NCBI RefSeq assembly: GCF_035989885.1
Contig: NZ_CP108518.1
Location: 4,765,001 to 4,829,000, forward strand
Source of the DNA: Streptomyces sp. NBC_01232
GTDB taxonomy: Bacteria; Actinomycetota; Actinomycetes; Streptomycetales; Streptomycetaceae
Direction of reading: 5' to 3'
Length of the DNA stretch: 64,000 nucleotides
Part shown: piece after piece, positions 27,825 to 37,051 of the stretch
Numbering within the stretch: position 1 is the stretch's first letter
Layout: each line of letters begins with the position of its first letter
The notes under the pieces: generated by a model
Told to the model about the DNA's origin: nothing
Database searches by the model: none
Seen by the model: only the letters and a program-made list of their open reading frames with translations
Program-made: the position numbers and the translations under genes

Positions 27825-28586
27825 ATGGCGGAAGAGGACAGCGAGACCGGGCTCCCGGCGAGCCTGGAGATGGCCTGGGGCCTGCGCGAACGCCCCGGCA
27901 AGGGGCCGCGCCCCACGCTCACGCTGCCGAAGATCGTGGAGGCTGCCGTGACGCTGGCCGCGAGTGAGGGCATGGACGCCGTCTCCATGGGCCGGGTGGC
28001 CAAGGAGCTGGGCGTCTCGACGATGTCCCTCTACCGGTACGTCACGGCGAAGGAAGAGCTCTACATCCTGATGTCGGACGCGGGCGTCGGCGCCCCGCCG
28101 CCGGTCGCCGCCGGCGAAGGCGCGGGTTGGCGGGAGCTGCTCTCGGAGTGGGCGTACGCGCAGCGGGCCGTCCTGATGGCCAACTCCTGGATCCTGCGCA
28201 TCCCGCTCACCGGGGCACCCGTCAGCCCGAACCAGCTCGCCTGGATGGAACGCGGGCTCGCCTCGATGGCCGGCACGGGTCTGAAGGAGGGCGAGAAGCT
28301 CTCCACGATCATCCTGATCGGCGGCCTGGTCCGGAACGAGGCCACCATGGCGGCGGACATGATCGACGCGATCGTGAAGTCCGGGGCCGCCCCGGACCAG
28401 GTGATGGCGCAGTACCTGCGGACCCTGCGGCTGATGACCGGCCCGGACACGCACCCGGCCGTGACGCGGCTACTGGAATCCGACGCGTTTTCGGGCGCCG
28501 GCGAGCCCGACTTCCAGTTCGGCTTCGGCCTGACCCGCATCCTGGACGGCCTGGCGGACCTGATCGCCGAGCGGGCCGTTCGCTGA
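27825..28586 (+). CDS. TetR/AcrR family regulator
   Basis: A 253-aa repressor. The N-terminal HTH is preceded by about 30 extra residues and reads LPKIVEAAVTLAASEGMDAVSMGRVAKELGVSTMSLYRYVTAKEELYILM. The C-terminal ligand domain resembles the TetR_C_11 / tetracycline-repressor type (WAYAQRAVLMANSWILRIPLTGAP...). ATG 27825 has GAGGAG upstream. It is divergent from the second DrrAB-like exporter and shares the palindrome at 27770-27790, so it very likely represses that operon. Confidence 0.9.
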   Translation: MAEEDSETGLPASLEMAWGLRERPGKGPRPTLTLPKIVEAAVTLAASEGMDAVSMGRVAKELGVSTMSLYRYVTAKEELYILMSDAGVGAPPPVAAGEGAGWRELLSEWAYAQRAVLMANSWILRIPLTGAPVSPNQLAWMERGLASMAGTGLKEGEKLSTIILIGGLVRNEATMAADMIDAIVKSGAAPDQVMAQYLRTLRLMTGPDTHPAVTRLLESDAFSGAGEPDFQFGFGLTRILDGLADLIAERAVR

Positions 28587-28597
28587 CAGAGCCGGTG

Positions 28598-28777
28598 CTA
28601 CCGGCTGACCCAGCCGGTCAGCTGCGCCCAGCTCGCCGGGGTGAGCTCCAGGACGGGGCCGTCCTGGACCTTCGAGTCCCTGACGTGGACCGTGTCCGGA
28701 CCGGTGGCCATTTCGAGGCATGCATCGCCGTCGCCGCCGCTGTGGCTGGACTTGAACCACTTCAGTTCGGTGCTCAT
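28598..28777 (-). CDS. DUF397 family protein
   Basis: A 59-aa protein (STELKWFKSSHSGGDGDACLE..., ending TPASWAQLTGWVSR). It has the DUF397 signature W(F/R)KSSHSG...CLE and VRDSK. DUF397 genes nearly always follow an XRE/DUF5753 regulator gene in Streptomyces, as here, where they overlap by 4 bp. BldB- and WhiJ-type systems have this architecture; whether this protein antagonises its partner is inferred. ATG 28777 has a ggag-like site upstream. Confidence 0.9.
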   Translation of the reverse strand: MSTELKWFKSSHSGGDGDACLEMATGPDTVHVRDSKVQDGPVLELTPASWAQLTGWVSR

Positions 28778-29598
28778 AGCTCTCCTAGCAGGCGGTCCAA
28801 CAGGCCCTGTGTCTGGACGGTGTTGAGGGCCTGAGTCCGCAGCATCGCATACCGGCGAGCCATGATGCTGACCTCCTCGGGGTCTGAGATGAGCCTGCTG
28901 CCACGCTGGCTCTCCGAGTATCCGAGGTGCTGGTGGGTGGGGGTTTCCAGGAGGATGAAGGGGCCGTCGAGGGCTGCGTGGGCGGACTGGTCCAGCGGCA
29001 TCACCTGGATGGAAACGTCGGGAAGTTCCGTACAGGCGAGCAAGTGGCGGAGGAGCTCACCGTGGACCTCCCGGCCGCCGATGCGGTGGCGGACGGCGGG
29101 CTCCCAGATGATGAAGCTCAGGGTCGGTGGCGTCTTGCGGTGCAGGATCTCCTGCCGGGCCATGCGGCGGGCGGTCAGCTCCTCGATGGTTTCCGAGGGG
29201 TGCGCCGGTACTCGGCACCTGAAAAGGGACCGGGCATAGCCCTCCGTTTGGAGGAGCCCCGGCACCCGCTGGCCTTCGTACCAGGACAGGGTGATGGCCT
29301 TGAGCTCAAGAGCCAAGTACTCCTCGGCCCAGGGCGGTGTCGTGTCGATCTCGGGTAGTTCCAGCGCCGCCACCGTCAGCAGGCCCGGCAGGCCCAGGTG
29401 GAGATCCATCAGCTCGGCGACATTCGGCATCAGGGCACGCCTGCCCTGTTCGATGGAGGCGATGGTCTCCGCATCGAGCCGTACGAGCTCTCCCAGTTGC
29501 TTCTGGGTCAGGTTCTTGGCGATGCGGGCGGCGGCCACCATCGCTCCGACCATCTTCATGGTCGTCGCGTTCGGCCGTACTCGTTTCCTCGGTGGCAT
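28774..29598 (-). CDS. XRE-family regulator with DUF5753 domain
   Basis: A 274-aa protein. The N-terminal HTH (VAAARIAKNLTQKQLGELVRLDAETIASIEQGRR) is followed by the DUF5753 domain (ITLSWYEGQRVPGLLQTEGYARSLFR, then SFIIWEPAVRHRIGG, DVSIQVMPLDQSAHAALDGPFILLE). Such WhiJ-like proteins work with a DUF397 partner and often an ATP-binding anti-sigma-like protein, encoded next door on the other strand. The ribosome-binding site for ATG 29598 is weak; an internal ATG at 29559 is possible. Confidence 0.88.
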   Translation of the reverse strand: MPPRKRVRPNATTMKMVGAMVAAARIAKNLTQKQLGELVRLDAETIASIEQGRRALMPNVAELMDLHLGLPGLLTVAALELPEIDTTPPWAEEYLALELKAITLSWYEGQRVPGLLQTEGYARSLFRCRVPAHPSETIEELTARRMARQEILHRKTPPTLSFIIWEPAVRHRIGGREVHGELLRHLLACTELPDVSIQVMPLDQSAHAALDGPFILLETPTHQHLGYSESQRGSRLISDPEEVSIMARRYAMLRTQALNTVQTQGLLDRLLGEL

Positions 29599-29635
29599 GA
29601 CAGCGAACTCCCCACCCGCGCAGGCGCAATACCCC

Positions 29636-29673
29636 GCGCGGACCCGTACTCATCGAGGAGTACGGGTCCGCGC
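29636..29673. promoter_or_regulatory. 16-bp perfect inverted repeat in XRE / ATP-binding divergent promoter
   Basis: gcgcggacccgtactc / gagtacgggtccgcgc around a 6-nt centre (atcgag), located between the two divergent start codons (29598 and 29712). The position favours an operator over a terminator. Confidence 0.75.
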
Positions 29674-29711
29674 CCGGCCACACGCTAGTCACGCAACGCG
29701 ACGATCGTCCT

Positions 29712-30173
29712 GTGAATCCAACTATTCAGGCGGCCCTCGTGCGTGAGCGGCTCCACCCGCGCTCGCCCCGAACCGTCCCAGCTGCGCGCCAGTTCACACG
29801 TGACACCTTGCAGGCGTGGGGCGCCGTCGACCGCCTCGACGACATGTTGCTCTGCGTGAGCGAGCTCGCGACCAATGCCCTGCGGTACGGCGTCCCGTCC
29901 GGCCGCGGGTACCTGCTGCGGCTGTTCGGCTTCGAGGACGCGACCCTGCGCATCGAGGTGCACGACAGCGGGCCCGGGCTGTCCCGGATCACCGGGCGGC
30001 CGCACGGGCGCGGCCTCACCCTCGTCGCCGCGCTCGCCGACGACTGGGGGGTGCTGGCGCGGACCCCCGGGAAGGTCGTCTGGTGCGAGTTCCGGACGGG
30101 GAGGGCGCACGGGGAGGGCGTCCCCCGTGCGCCCGGCCGCGTTACGCGGGCTGCTCCGGCATCGTCGCCGTGA
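29712..30173 (+). CDS. ATP-binding protein, anti-sigma-like HATPase (RsbW/SpoIIAB type)
   Basis: A 153-aa GHKL ATPase-fold protein with N-box LCVSELATNALRYG, G1 box VHDSGPG and a short HGRGLTLVAAL G2 segment. No kinase or transmembrane parts. Small proteins of this group serve as anti-sigma factors or serine kinases; Streptomyces has dozens. Its divergence from an XRE/DUF397 pair is the recurrent three-gene arrangement. GTG 29712 lacks an obvious ribosome-binding site. The 3' end overlaps the convergent VOC gene by 32 bp. Confidence 0.85.
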   Translation: MNPTIQAALVRERLHPRSPRTVPAARQFTRDTLQAWGAVDRLDDMLLCVSELATNALRYGVPSGRGYLLRLFGFEDATLRIEVHDSGPGLSRITGRPHGRGLTLVAALADDWGVLARTPGKVVWCEFRTGRAHGEGVPRAPGRVTRAAPASSP

Positions 30174-30948
30174 TCACTGCGAAGGGGGCGCCCTGCGGGT
30201 CGGCCAGAACGGCCATGCGGCCCGCCACCATGTCGAAGGCGGGGGCGAGGGCGGTGGCCCCGGCCCCCACGGCGGCGGCCTGGATCTCGTCGACGTTGTC
30301 GACGTGGAAGTACGGCAGCCAGTGCGGGGGAGTGCCGGGGGGAGCCTTGTCCAGGTTCATCATCCCGCCGACCGCGCGGCCGGCGGCCTTGAACTCCGTG
30401 TAGCCCTCGGCGCCCGGCATCGTCGAGGCCGCGGTGGAGACCGGCAGGACGGCGGAGTAGAACGCGGCCGCGGCGGGGACGTCGCTCGTGCTGAGCTCGT
30501 TCCAGACGAGGGCCCCGTGCTCGTTGACGATGCCCGCGCCGTCGAAGGAGCCCGGCTCCCACAGGCCGACCACGGCGCCGGTCGGGTCGGCGACGACGGC
30601 CATCCGGCCGAGGTCCATGACGTCCATCGGGCCCATCAGGACCGTGCCGTGCGCGTCGGTGACGGACTTGATCGTGGGGTCGATGGCGTCGGTGGACAGG
30701 TACGTCGTCCACACGGTCGGCGGCATCGGGTCGGGGACGGTGCCGTCCGGGTTCATGGCCTTCATGATGCCGGCGACGGGCCGGCCCTTGAGGGTGCAGA
30801 CGGAGTAGCCGCCCTGCTCGGCGGGGCCGACCTCGCCCTGCCAGCCGAAGAGGCCGCAGTAGAAGTCGAGGGCGGCCTGCTGGTCGGGGGCCATCAGGTC
30901 GATCCAGCAGGGAGTGCCGGGCTTGTAGGGGCCGTTCATGTCGGGCAC
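30142..30948 (-). CDS. VOC family protein with two glyoxalase-like domains
   Basis: A 268-aa protein with tandem vicinal-oxygen-chelate modules. The first starts GTPCWIDLMAPDQQAALDFYCGLFGWQ. The second starts GALVWNELSTSDVPAAAAFYSAVLPV and ends with FDMVAGRMAVLADPQGAPFAVI. The layout matches CFP30B/hydroxylase-like glyoxalase proteins of actinobacteria. The reaction is unknown. GTG 30948 is preferred over ATG 30939 because GGAGG lies five bases upstream of it. Confidence 0.87.
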   Translation of the reverse strand: MPDMNGPYKPGTPCWIDLMAPDQQAALDFYCGLFGWQGEVGPAEQGGYSVCTLKGRPVAGIMKAMNPDGTVPDPMPPTVWTTYLSTDAIDPTIKSVTDAHGTVLMGPMDVMDLGRMAVVADPTGAVVGLWEPGSFDGAGIVNEHGALVWNELSTSDVPAAAAFYSAVLPVSTAASTMPGAEGYTEFKAAGRAVGGMMNLDKAPPGTPPHWLPYFHVDNVDEIQAAAVGAGATALAPAFDMVAGRMAVLADPQGAPFAVITATMPEQPA

Positions 30949-31054
30949 GGATGCCTCCGGTGGCGGATGCGGGGAAGGACGGGCCGTCCCCTACCCGGCC
31001 CGTACGGCCCGAATCGAGCCGTACGGGTGAACAGTTGGACCGCGCTGCCCGCTC

Positions 31055-31345
31055 CTACTGCCAGAAGATCTCCTCGACCACGATCTGCGGCTCGGCCACC
31101 CGGGGGAGGAACGTGAAACGGATCCAGCCGCGGAAGCCGTCGAAGTACGCGATGTGCGGGCCCCGGGGGACGGTGGACCGTGCGGGTTCCACGTTTTCCC
31201 CGCGGTACGGGGCGTGCGACGTGCGCAGCACGAAGAGGACTTCCCACAGCGCCTCGCGGGCAGCTTCGGGCAGACCGAGCCGGTACTTCTCGGCGTCCTG
31301 CGTACAGTCCACGGCCCACGGCGGCCCGGTGAACTCTTCGCTCAC
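31055..31345 (-). CDS. small protein, possible toxin partner of DUF6247 protein
   Basis: A 96-aa soluble protein (SEEFTGPPWAVDCTQDAEKY..., central LPEAAREALWEVLFVLRTSHAPYRGENVEPA, C-terminal GWIRFTFLPRVAEPQIVVEEIFW). Size, strand-rich C-terminus and pairing with a small acidic-helical upstream gene recall RelE/ParE-type toxins, but no catalytic residue can be assigned. GTG 31345 overlaps the upstream stop by 4 bp; the longer reading from 31504 lies over the upstream gene and is rejected. Confidence 0.65.
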   Translation of the reverse strand: MSEEFTGPPWAVDCTQDAEKYRLGLPEAAREALWEVLFVLRTSHAPYRGENVEPARSTVPRGPHIAYFDGFRGWIRFTFLPRVAEPQIVVEEIFWQ

Positions 31346-31689
31346 TCGCCGGGCTCCCGCTCGCGCAGCTCGTGGCGGATGCGAGAGGCCTCGTCGAGGA
31401 GTTTGCGGGCCGCTTCGGCGTCCGTGGCTTCGGCCGCCCGCTTTTCGAGATCGCTGACATGGCGGTCCAGCCCGGGGTCGCGTGCGAGGGCGTACTCGCC
31501 CCACCAGCGGGCCATGAACGCGGGCACCGGTGCGATGTCGTAGGCGTCGGCGATCTGCTGCCGCCAGGCGTTGTCGAAGTCGGGCAGCAGCGCCGGAGCG
31601 TGGGCGGCTATGGCGGCGCGCAACGCCTTCGGCGTGTACTCCGGCATCGGCGGCACGGACCCGCCGGGCTCAGGTGTCGCGGTCGTCAT
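31342..31689 (-). CDS. DUF6247 family protein, possible antitoxin
   Basis: A 115-aa protein with the DUF6247 pattern TPKALRAAIAAHAPALLPDFDNAWRQQIADAYDIAPVPAFMARWWGEYAL, then a charged C-terminal helix (HVSDLEKRAAEATDAEAARKLLDEASRIRHELR). Function unknown. It is upstream of, and 4 bp overlapping, a second small gene, which is the usual order antitoxin then toxin. ATG 31689 has AGGAGGAA-like purines upstream. Confidence 0.72.
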   Translation of the reverse strand: MTTATPEPGGSVPPMPEYTPKALRAAIAAHAPALLPDFDNAWRQQIADAYDIAPVPAFMARWWGEYALARDPGLDRHVSDLEKRAAEATDAEAARKLLDEASRIRHELREREPGE

Positions 31690-31754
31690 TTCCGGTTCCT
31701 CCTCGGATCGGACACGTCCACCCTAGCCGTCGGGGTCCGGCCGCGGCCGGGGAA

Positions 31755-31794
31755 CGCGACGGCCCCCGGGGCGGATGCGCCGGGGGCCGTCGCG
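31755..31794 (-). terminator. terminator of argS
   Basis: Perfect 14-bp stem cgcgacggcccccg / cgggggccgtcgcg, 12-nt loop, 17 bp beyond the argS stop. Confidence 0.85.
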
Positions 31795-31811
31795 TGGAGC
31801 AGGCGAGGAGA

Positions 31812-33581
31812 TCAGAGCTTCTCGGGGGTGCGGATGCCCAGGAGGGACATGCCCTTCGTCAGGGTGCGGGCGGTCAGGTCGCACAGGAAGAGGCGGTTCT
31901 CGCCGACGACGAGCTCCGGCTCCGGCTTCACGACCGGGCACTGCTCGTAGAACGTCGTGAACAGCGACGACAGCTGGTACAGGTACGCGGCCACCTTGTG
32001 CGGGGCGTGGTCCGCGGCCGCCTCGGCGATCAGCTCGCCGAAGTGGTCCAGGTGCAGGCCCAGCGCGCGCTCGGCCGGCGCCAGCTCCAGCTCCGGGTGC
32101 GCGACCGGCTTGCGGTCGCCGGCCCGGCGCAGGATCGACTTGATCCGGGCGTACGCGTACTGGAGGTACACCGAGGTGTCGCCGTTCAGCGAGACCATCT
32201 GGTCCAGGTCGAACTTGTAGTCGCGCGCCGCCGAGGTCGACAGGTCGGCGTACTTCACCGCGCCGATGCCGACGTACTGACCGTTCTCGACGATCTCCGC
32301 CTCGGTCAGGCCCACCTTCTCGGCCTTCTCGCGCACGACCGCCGTCGCCCGCTCCACGGCCTCGTCCAGCAGGTCCACCAGCCGGACCGTCTCGCCCTCA
32401 CGGGTCTTGAACGGCTTGCCGTCCTTGCCGAGCACGGTGCCGAAGGCCAGCTGGACGGCCTTGACCCCGTCGTTCAGCCAGCCCGCCCGGCGCGCCGTCT
32501 CGAAGACCATCCTGAAGTGCAGGGACTGCCGCGCGTCGACCACGTAGATCAGCTCGGTCGCACCCAGCTCGGCGACCCGGTTGCGGATCGCCGACAGGTC
32601 GGTCGCCGCGTAGCCGAAGCCGCCGTCCGACTTCTGCACGATCAGCGGGGTCGGGTTGCCGTCCGGGCCCTTGACGTCGTCGAAGAACACGCAGAGCGCG
32701 CCGTTGGAGCGGACGGCGACGCCCGACTCCTCCAGGAGCTTGCAGGTCTCCACGAGCATGTCGTTGTACCCGGACTCGCCGACCACGTCGGGGTCCTGGA
32801 TGTCCATGTCCAGCTTGTTGAAGACGGAGTAGAAGTAGATCTTCGACTCGTCGACGAACCGCTGCCACAGGGAGAGGGTCTCCGGGTCACCGGCCTGGAG
32901 GTCCACCACCCGGGCCCGGGCCCGCGTCTTGAACTCCTCGTCGGAGTCGAAGAGCGCGCGCGACGCCTTGTAGAGGCGGTTCAGGTTGGACATGGCCTCC
33001 TCGCCGGAGACCTCCGCGTCCGACTTGTGGTCCAGCTCGTGCGGGTGCTCCAGCAGGTACTGGATGAGCATGCCGAACTGGGTGCCCCAGTCGCCGATGT
33101 GGTGGCGACGGACCACCTTCTCGCCCGTGAACTCCAGGATCTCCACCATCGCCGCGCCGATCACGGCGGAGCGCAGGTGCCCGACGTGCATCTCCTTGGC
33201 GACGTTCGGCTGCGCGTAGTCGATCACCGTGGTGCCCGGGTTCGCCGCGAGCGGGACGCCGAGACGGTCGTCGCCGGCACGGGCGGCGAGGGTCTCGATG
33301 ATCGCCCGGTCGGTGATGGTGATGTTGAGGAAGCCGGGGCCGGAGACCTCGATCTCCTGGATCAGGTCACCGGTCGGGATGCCCTCGACCACGGTCGTCG
33401 CCAGCTCGCGCGGGTTGGCCTTCGCCTTCTTCGCCAGCGCCAGGATGCCGTTGGCCTGGAAGTCGGCCCGGTCGCTTCGTCGCAGCAGCGGGTCCGCGGC
33501 ACCGGCCTCCGGCAGGGCGGAGACGAGGGCGTCCGCGACGCGCTGATTGACGGAAGAAGCGAGGGAGGGGACCGAGGCCAT
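31812..33581 (-). CDS. argS: arginyl-tRNA synthetase
   Basis: A 589-aa class I synthetase charging tRNA-Arg. The N-terminal additional domain is ~110 residues. The HIGH motif appears as [15 protein letters not shown], ArgRS signature residues lie in [20 protein letters not shown], and the KMSKS position is [13 protein letters not shown], since ArgRS often lacks a canonical KMSKS. The DALR anticodon-binding domain is at the C-terminus ([39 protein letters not shown]). ATG 33581 gives the family N-terminus; an upstream extension to 33695 is unsupported. Divergent from lysS. Confidence 0.96.
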   Translation of the reverse strand: MASVPSLASSVNQRVADALVSALPEAGAADPLLRRSDRADFQANGILALAKKAKANPRELATTVVEGIPTGDLIQEIEVSGPGFLNITITDRAIIETLAARAGDDRLGVPLAANPGTTVIDYAQPNVAKEMHVGHLRSAVIGAAMVEILEFTGEKVVRRHHIGDWGTQFGMLIQYLLEHPHELDHKSDAEVSGEEAMSNLNRLYKASRALFDSDEEFKTRARARVVDLQAGDPETLSLWQRFVDESKIYFYSVFNKLDMDIQDPDVVGESGYNDMLVETCKLLEESGVAVRSNGALCVFFDDVKGPDGNPTPLIVQKSDGGFGYAATDLSAIRNRVAELGATELIYVVDARQSLHFRMVFETARRAGWLNDGVKAVQLAFGTVLGKDGKPFKTREGETVRLVDLLDEAVERATAVVREKAEKVGLTEAEIVENGQYVGIGAVKYADLSTSAARDYKFDLDQMVSLNGDTSVYLQYAYARIKSILRRAGDRKPVAHPELELAPAERALGLHLDHFGELIAEAAADHAPHKVAAYLYQLSSLFTTFYEQCPVVKPEPELVVGENRLFLCDLTARTLTKGMSLLGIRTPEKL

Positions 33582-33762
33582 GAGCTGCCGTTCCTGTGAG
33601 GTTGTGCCGGTGGGTGCACTTGGTTGTTCCGACAAGTGCCGAGTATCCCACGAGGGGGCTGCCCCTTTCCCGGGATAACCACGTCCGCCGAGCAACCCCG
33701 GAGCGTCCTGTTCCGTCTGGGAGAATGGCTGAAGCCAGCATTCGAGGATAGAAGGACGTGTC

Positions 33763-35490
33763 GTGGCTCAGAGCAGCACCGAGACCGACTGGGTCTCCCG
33801 TTTCGCGGACGAGGTCATCGCCGAGGCGGAGCGCCGAGCACCCGGCAAACCTGTCGTCGTCGCGTCCGGACTCTCCCCCTCCGGCCCCATCCACCTGGGC
33901 AACCTCCGCGAGGTCATGACCCCCCACCTGGTCGCGGACGAGATCCGCCGCCGGGGCATCGAGGTCCGCCACCTGATCTCGTGGGACGACTACGACCGGT
34001 ACCGGAAGGTGCCCGCGGGCGTGCCCGGCATCGACGAGTCGTGGGCCCAGCACATCGGCAAGCCGCTGACCTCGGTGCCCGCACCGGCCGGGTCCGCGCA
34101 CCCGAACTGGGCCGAGCACTTCAAGGCCGTCTTCGTCGAGGCCATGGCCGAGATGGGCGTGGACTACGACCCCATCAGCCAGACCGAGCAGTACACCAGC
34201 GGCGTCTACCGCGAGCAGGTGCTGTTCGCGATGAAGCACCGCGGCGACATCGACGCCATCCTCGACCAGTACCGCACCAAGCAGAAGCCGGGCGGCAAGA
34301 AGCCCCAGCAGAAGCAGGTCGACGAGGCCGAGCTGGAGGCCGCCGAGGGCTCCGGCGCCGCCGCCGAGGACGACGGCAGCACCGGCGAGGGCGGCTACTT
34401 CCCGTACAAGCCGTACTGCGGCCAGTGCGGCAAGGACTTCACCAAGGTCACCTCGTACGACGACGAGACCACCGAGATGACCTACGTCTGCACCGAGGAC
34501 GAGTTCACCGAGACGGTCAAGCTCAGCGAGTTCAACCGCGGCAAGCTCGTCTGGAAGGTCGACTGGCCCATGCGCTGGGCCTACGAGGGCGTGATCTTCG
34601 AGCCCTCCGGCGTCGACCACTCCTCGCCCGGCTCCTCCTTCCAGGTCGGCGGCCAGATCGTGCACATCTTCGGCGGCGAGCAGCCGATCGGACCGATGTA
34701 CGCGTTCGTCGGCATCAGCGGCATGGCCAAGATGTCCTCCAGCAAGGGCGGGGTCCCCACCCCGGCCGACGCGCTGAAGATCATGGAGCCGCAGCTGCTG
34801 CGCTGGCTCTACGCCCGCCGCCGCCCCAACCAGTCCTTCAAGATCGCCTTCGACCAGGAGATCCAGCGGCTCTACGACGAGTGGGACAAGCTGGAGGCCA
34901 AGGTCGCCGACGGCTCCGTGCTGCCCGCCGACGCCGCCGCGCACACCCGCGCCGTACGCACCGCCGCCGCCGAGCTGCCGCGCACCCCGCGCCCGCTCCC
35001 GTACCGGACGCTCGCCTCCGTCGCCGACATCACCGCCGGCCACGACGAGCAGACCCTGCGCATCCTGACCGACCTCGACCCGACGCAGCCCCTCACCTCC
35101 CTCGACGAGGTACGGCCGCGCCTGGACCGCGCCGAGAACTGGATCACCACCCAGGTCCCGGCCGACCAGCGGACCCTCGTACGCGAGGAGGCCGACACCG
35201 AGCTGCTGTCGTCCCTGGACGACGAGGGCCGCGAATCGCTGCGGCTGCTCCTCGACGGCCTCGACTCGCACTGGTCGCTCGACGGGCTGACCACGCTCGT
35301 CTACGGCGTCCCGAAGGTCATGGCCGGGCTGGAGCCCGACGCCAAGCCGACGCCGGAACTCAAGGTCGCGCAGCGGACGTTCTTCGCCCTGCTGTACCGG
35401 CTCCTCGTGACCCGCGAGACCGGGCCGCGACTGCCCACGCTGCTGCTGGCAGTGGGCGCGGACCGCGTGCGCAAGCTGCTCGCCGTCTGA
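33763..35490 (+). CDS. lysS: lysyl-tRNA synthetase, class I (archaeal type)
   Basis: A 575-aa class I LysRS, unrelated to the class II enzyme of most bacteria. HIGH motif is [13 protein letters not shown] at about residue 38, KMSSS is residues 323-327 (AKMSSSKGG), and a zinc-ribbon-like insert YCGQCGKDF lies in the middle. A Glu/Ala/Gly-rich loop near residues 180-210 is low complexity. GTG 33763 is preceded by GAAGG. Divergent argS-lysS is a conserved streptomycete pair. A very long perfect hairpin follows. Confidence 0.95.
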   Translation: MAQSSTETDWVSRFADEVIAEAERRAPGKPVVVASGLSPSGPIHLGNLREVMTPHLVADEIRRRGIEVRHLISWDDYDRYRKVPAGVPGIDESWAQHIGKPLTSVPAPAGSAHPNWAEHFKAVFVEAMAEMGVDYDPISQTEQYTSGVYREQVLFAMKHRGDIDAILDQYRTKQKPGGKKPQQKQVDEAELEAAEGSGAAAEDDGSTGEGGYFPYKPYCGQCGKDFTKVTSYDDETTEMTYVCTEDEFTETVKLSEFNRGKLVWKVDWPMRWAYEGVIFEPSGVDHSSPGSSFQVGGQIVHIFGGEQPIGPMYAFVGISGMAKMSSSKGGVPTPADALKIMEPQLLRWLYARRRPNQSFKIAFDQEIQRLYDEWDKLEAKVADGSVLPADAAAHTRAVRTAAAELPRTPRPLPYRTLASVADITAGHDEQTLRILTDLDPTQPLTSLDEVRPRLDRAENWITTQVPADQRTLVREEADTELLSSLDDEGRESLRLLLDGLDSHWSLDGLTTLVYGVPKVMAGLEPDAKPTPELKVAQRTFFALLYRLLVTRETGPRLPTLLLAVGADRVRKLLAV

Positions 35491-35507
35491 GCCCACCCGG
35501 GCTCGCA

Positions 35508-35559
35508 GGACATGCGGAAGGGCCCGCACCCCGAGGGGTGCGGGCCCTTCCGCATGTCC
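35508..35559. terminator. 25-bp perfect bidirectional terminator
   Basis: Inverted repeat with 25-bp perfect arms (35508-35532 and 35535-35559) and a GA centre, between convergent lysS and the DUF2637 gene. Core is gggcccgcacccc / ggggtgcgggccc. Among the strongest hairpins in the window. Confidence 0.93.
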
Positions 35560-35569
35560 GCCGTCGCCC

Positions 35570-36895
35570 TCAGGCGATGTGCTCGGCCTCGCGGTCCTTG
35601 TGGTAACGCTGCTTGAACGCCGGGATCATCCGGCGGAGCAGGGAACCGCTGCGCGGGTGCGTCACGCCGTAACCGTCCGACAGGTGTATGTCGAGGGCCT
35701 CCGCCGACGGGTAGTCCTGCTTCTCGTCGACCAGCGCGCAGAACACCTTGTACGCCGCCTCGGCGAACTCGGCCTCGTCAGGGGTCTCGGGGCCCTCCTG
35801 CGGGGCCTCCTCCTGACGCGGGGCCGGGATCGGCAGCTCCTGCTGCGCCGGCCGCTCCTCGTCCGGGCCCATCGGGGGCAGCACCGGGGTCGGCTCCAGC
35901 CCCTCCACGTACTGCGGGTTGTAGCCGCCCTCGTACGCCGCCTGCGGCGCCAGCGGCGCGGCGAACCACGCGCTGTTGTGGGCCGCGGGCATGGCCGTCG
36001 GGTCCACCGCGAAGGCCGGCGGGACGTGCTGCGCGGCACCGGGGACAACGGGAGCGCCGGGCGCGCCGGGCGGGATCTGCCCCTGCGACTGCAGCTGGGG
36101 CTGGACGGCCTGCGGGGCCTGCTGGGCGAGCTCGGGCGCGGCGGCCAGGGCCGGCGCCTGCTGCTGGTTCTGCTGCTGGTTCTGCTCCACCGGAGGCAGC
36201 ACCGCCGGCTCGATGCCCGTCGCCGCCAGCGCGTCCGGAGTCGTCTCCGCGAGCGGCACACCGATCTTCGCCAGCTTCAGCGGCATCAGCGCCTCCACCG
36301 GAGCCTTCCGCCGCCAGGAACGCCCGTACCGCGCCTGCAGGCGCGCCTGGTAGATCAGCCGGTCCTGCTCCATCGTGACCGCCTGCTCGTAGGAGCGCAG
36401 CTCCCACAGCTTCATCCGGCGCCACAGCTTGAAGGTGGGTATCGGCGACAGCAGCCACCGCGTGATGCGCACACCCTCCATGTGCCGGTCCGCGGTGATG
36501 TCCGCGATCCGGCCCACCGCGTGCCGGGCGGCCTCCACCGTCACCACGAACAGCACCGGGATCACGGCGTGCATCCCGACACCCAGCGGATCCGGCCAGG
36601 AGGCCGCACCGTTGAACGCGATCGTCGCCGCCGTCAGCAGCCACGCCGTCTGGCGCAGCAGCGGGAAGGGGATCCGCATCCAGGTCAGCAGCAGGTCCAG
36701 GGCGAGCAGGACGCAGATGCCCGCGTCGATGCCGATCGGGAACACCAGCGAGAAGCTGCCGAACCCCTTCTGCAGGGCGAGCGCACGCACCGCGGAGTAC
36801 GAGCCCGCGAACCCGATCCCGGCGATGATCACGGCTCCCGCGACCACGACGCCTATGAGTATCCGGTGCGTACGAGTCAGTTGCATCGCGGCCAC
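35570..36895 (-). CDS. DUF2637 membrane protein
   Basis: A 441-aa protein. Four transmembrane segments occupy the first ~140 residues (ILIGVVVAGAVIIAGIGFAG; FSLVFPIGIDAGICVLLAL; WLLTAATIAFNGAAS; VIPVLFVVTVEAA). A cytoplasmic helical part follows (RSYEQAVTMEQDRLIYQARL), then a Gln/Pro-rich linker with NQQQNQQQ, and a compact C-terminal domain (EAAYKVFCALVDEKQDYPSAEALDIHLSDGYG). DUF2637 proteins are common near conjugation and development genes in Streptomyces (SpdB-like), function unknown. GTG 36895 follows GGAGGGG; GTG 36922 and ATG 36886 are alternatives. Confidence 0.82.
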   Translation of the reverse strand: MAAMQLTRTHRILIGVVVAGAVIIAGIGFAGSYSAVRALALQKGFGSFSLVFPIGIDAGICVLLALDLLLTWMRIPFPLLRQTAWLLTAATIAFNGAASWPDPLGVGMHAVIPVLFVVTVEAARHAVGRIADITADRHMEGVRITRWLLSPIPTFKLWRRMKLWELRSYEQAVTMEQDRLIYQARLQARYGRSWRRKAPVEALMPLKLAKIGVPLAETTPDALAATGIEPAVLPPVEQNQQQNQQQAPALAAAPELAQQAPQAVQPQLQSQGQIPPGAPGAPVVPGAAQHVPPAFAVDPTAMPAAHNSAWFAAPLAPQAAYEGGYNPQYVEGLEPTPVLPPMGPDEERPAQQELPIPAPRQEEAPQEGPETPDEAEFAEAAYKVFCALVDEKQDYPSAEALDIHLSDGYGVTHPRSGSLLRRMIPAFKQRYHKDREAEHIA

Positions 36896-37051
36896 CCGCG
36901 ATCCCCTCCCCTTGTCGAGCACATACCGAGCGCAGAGTGCTGAGTGCTGGCGCCGGTGCGAGGCACTTACCGCGCCTTTACCGAGCTGCAGCAGGCACAG
37001 CGTACGGGTGACCGGATGTCAACGCCCAAGGGCCCCGCCCCGCGACCTCCC

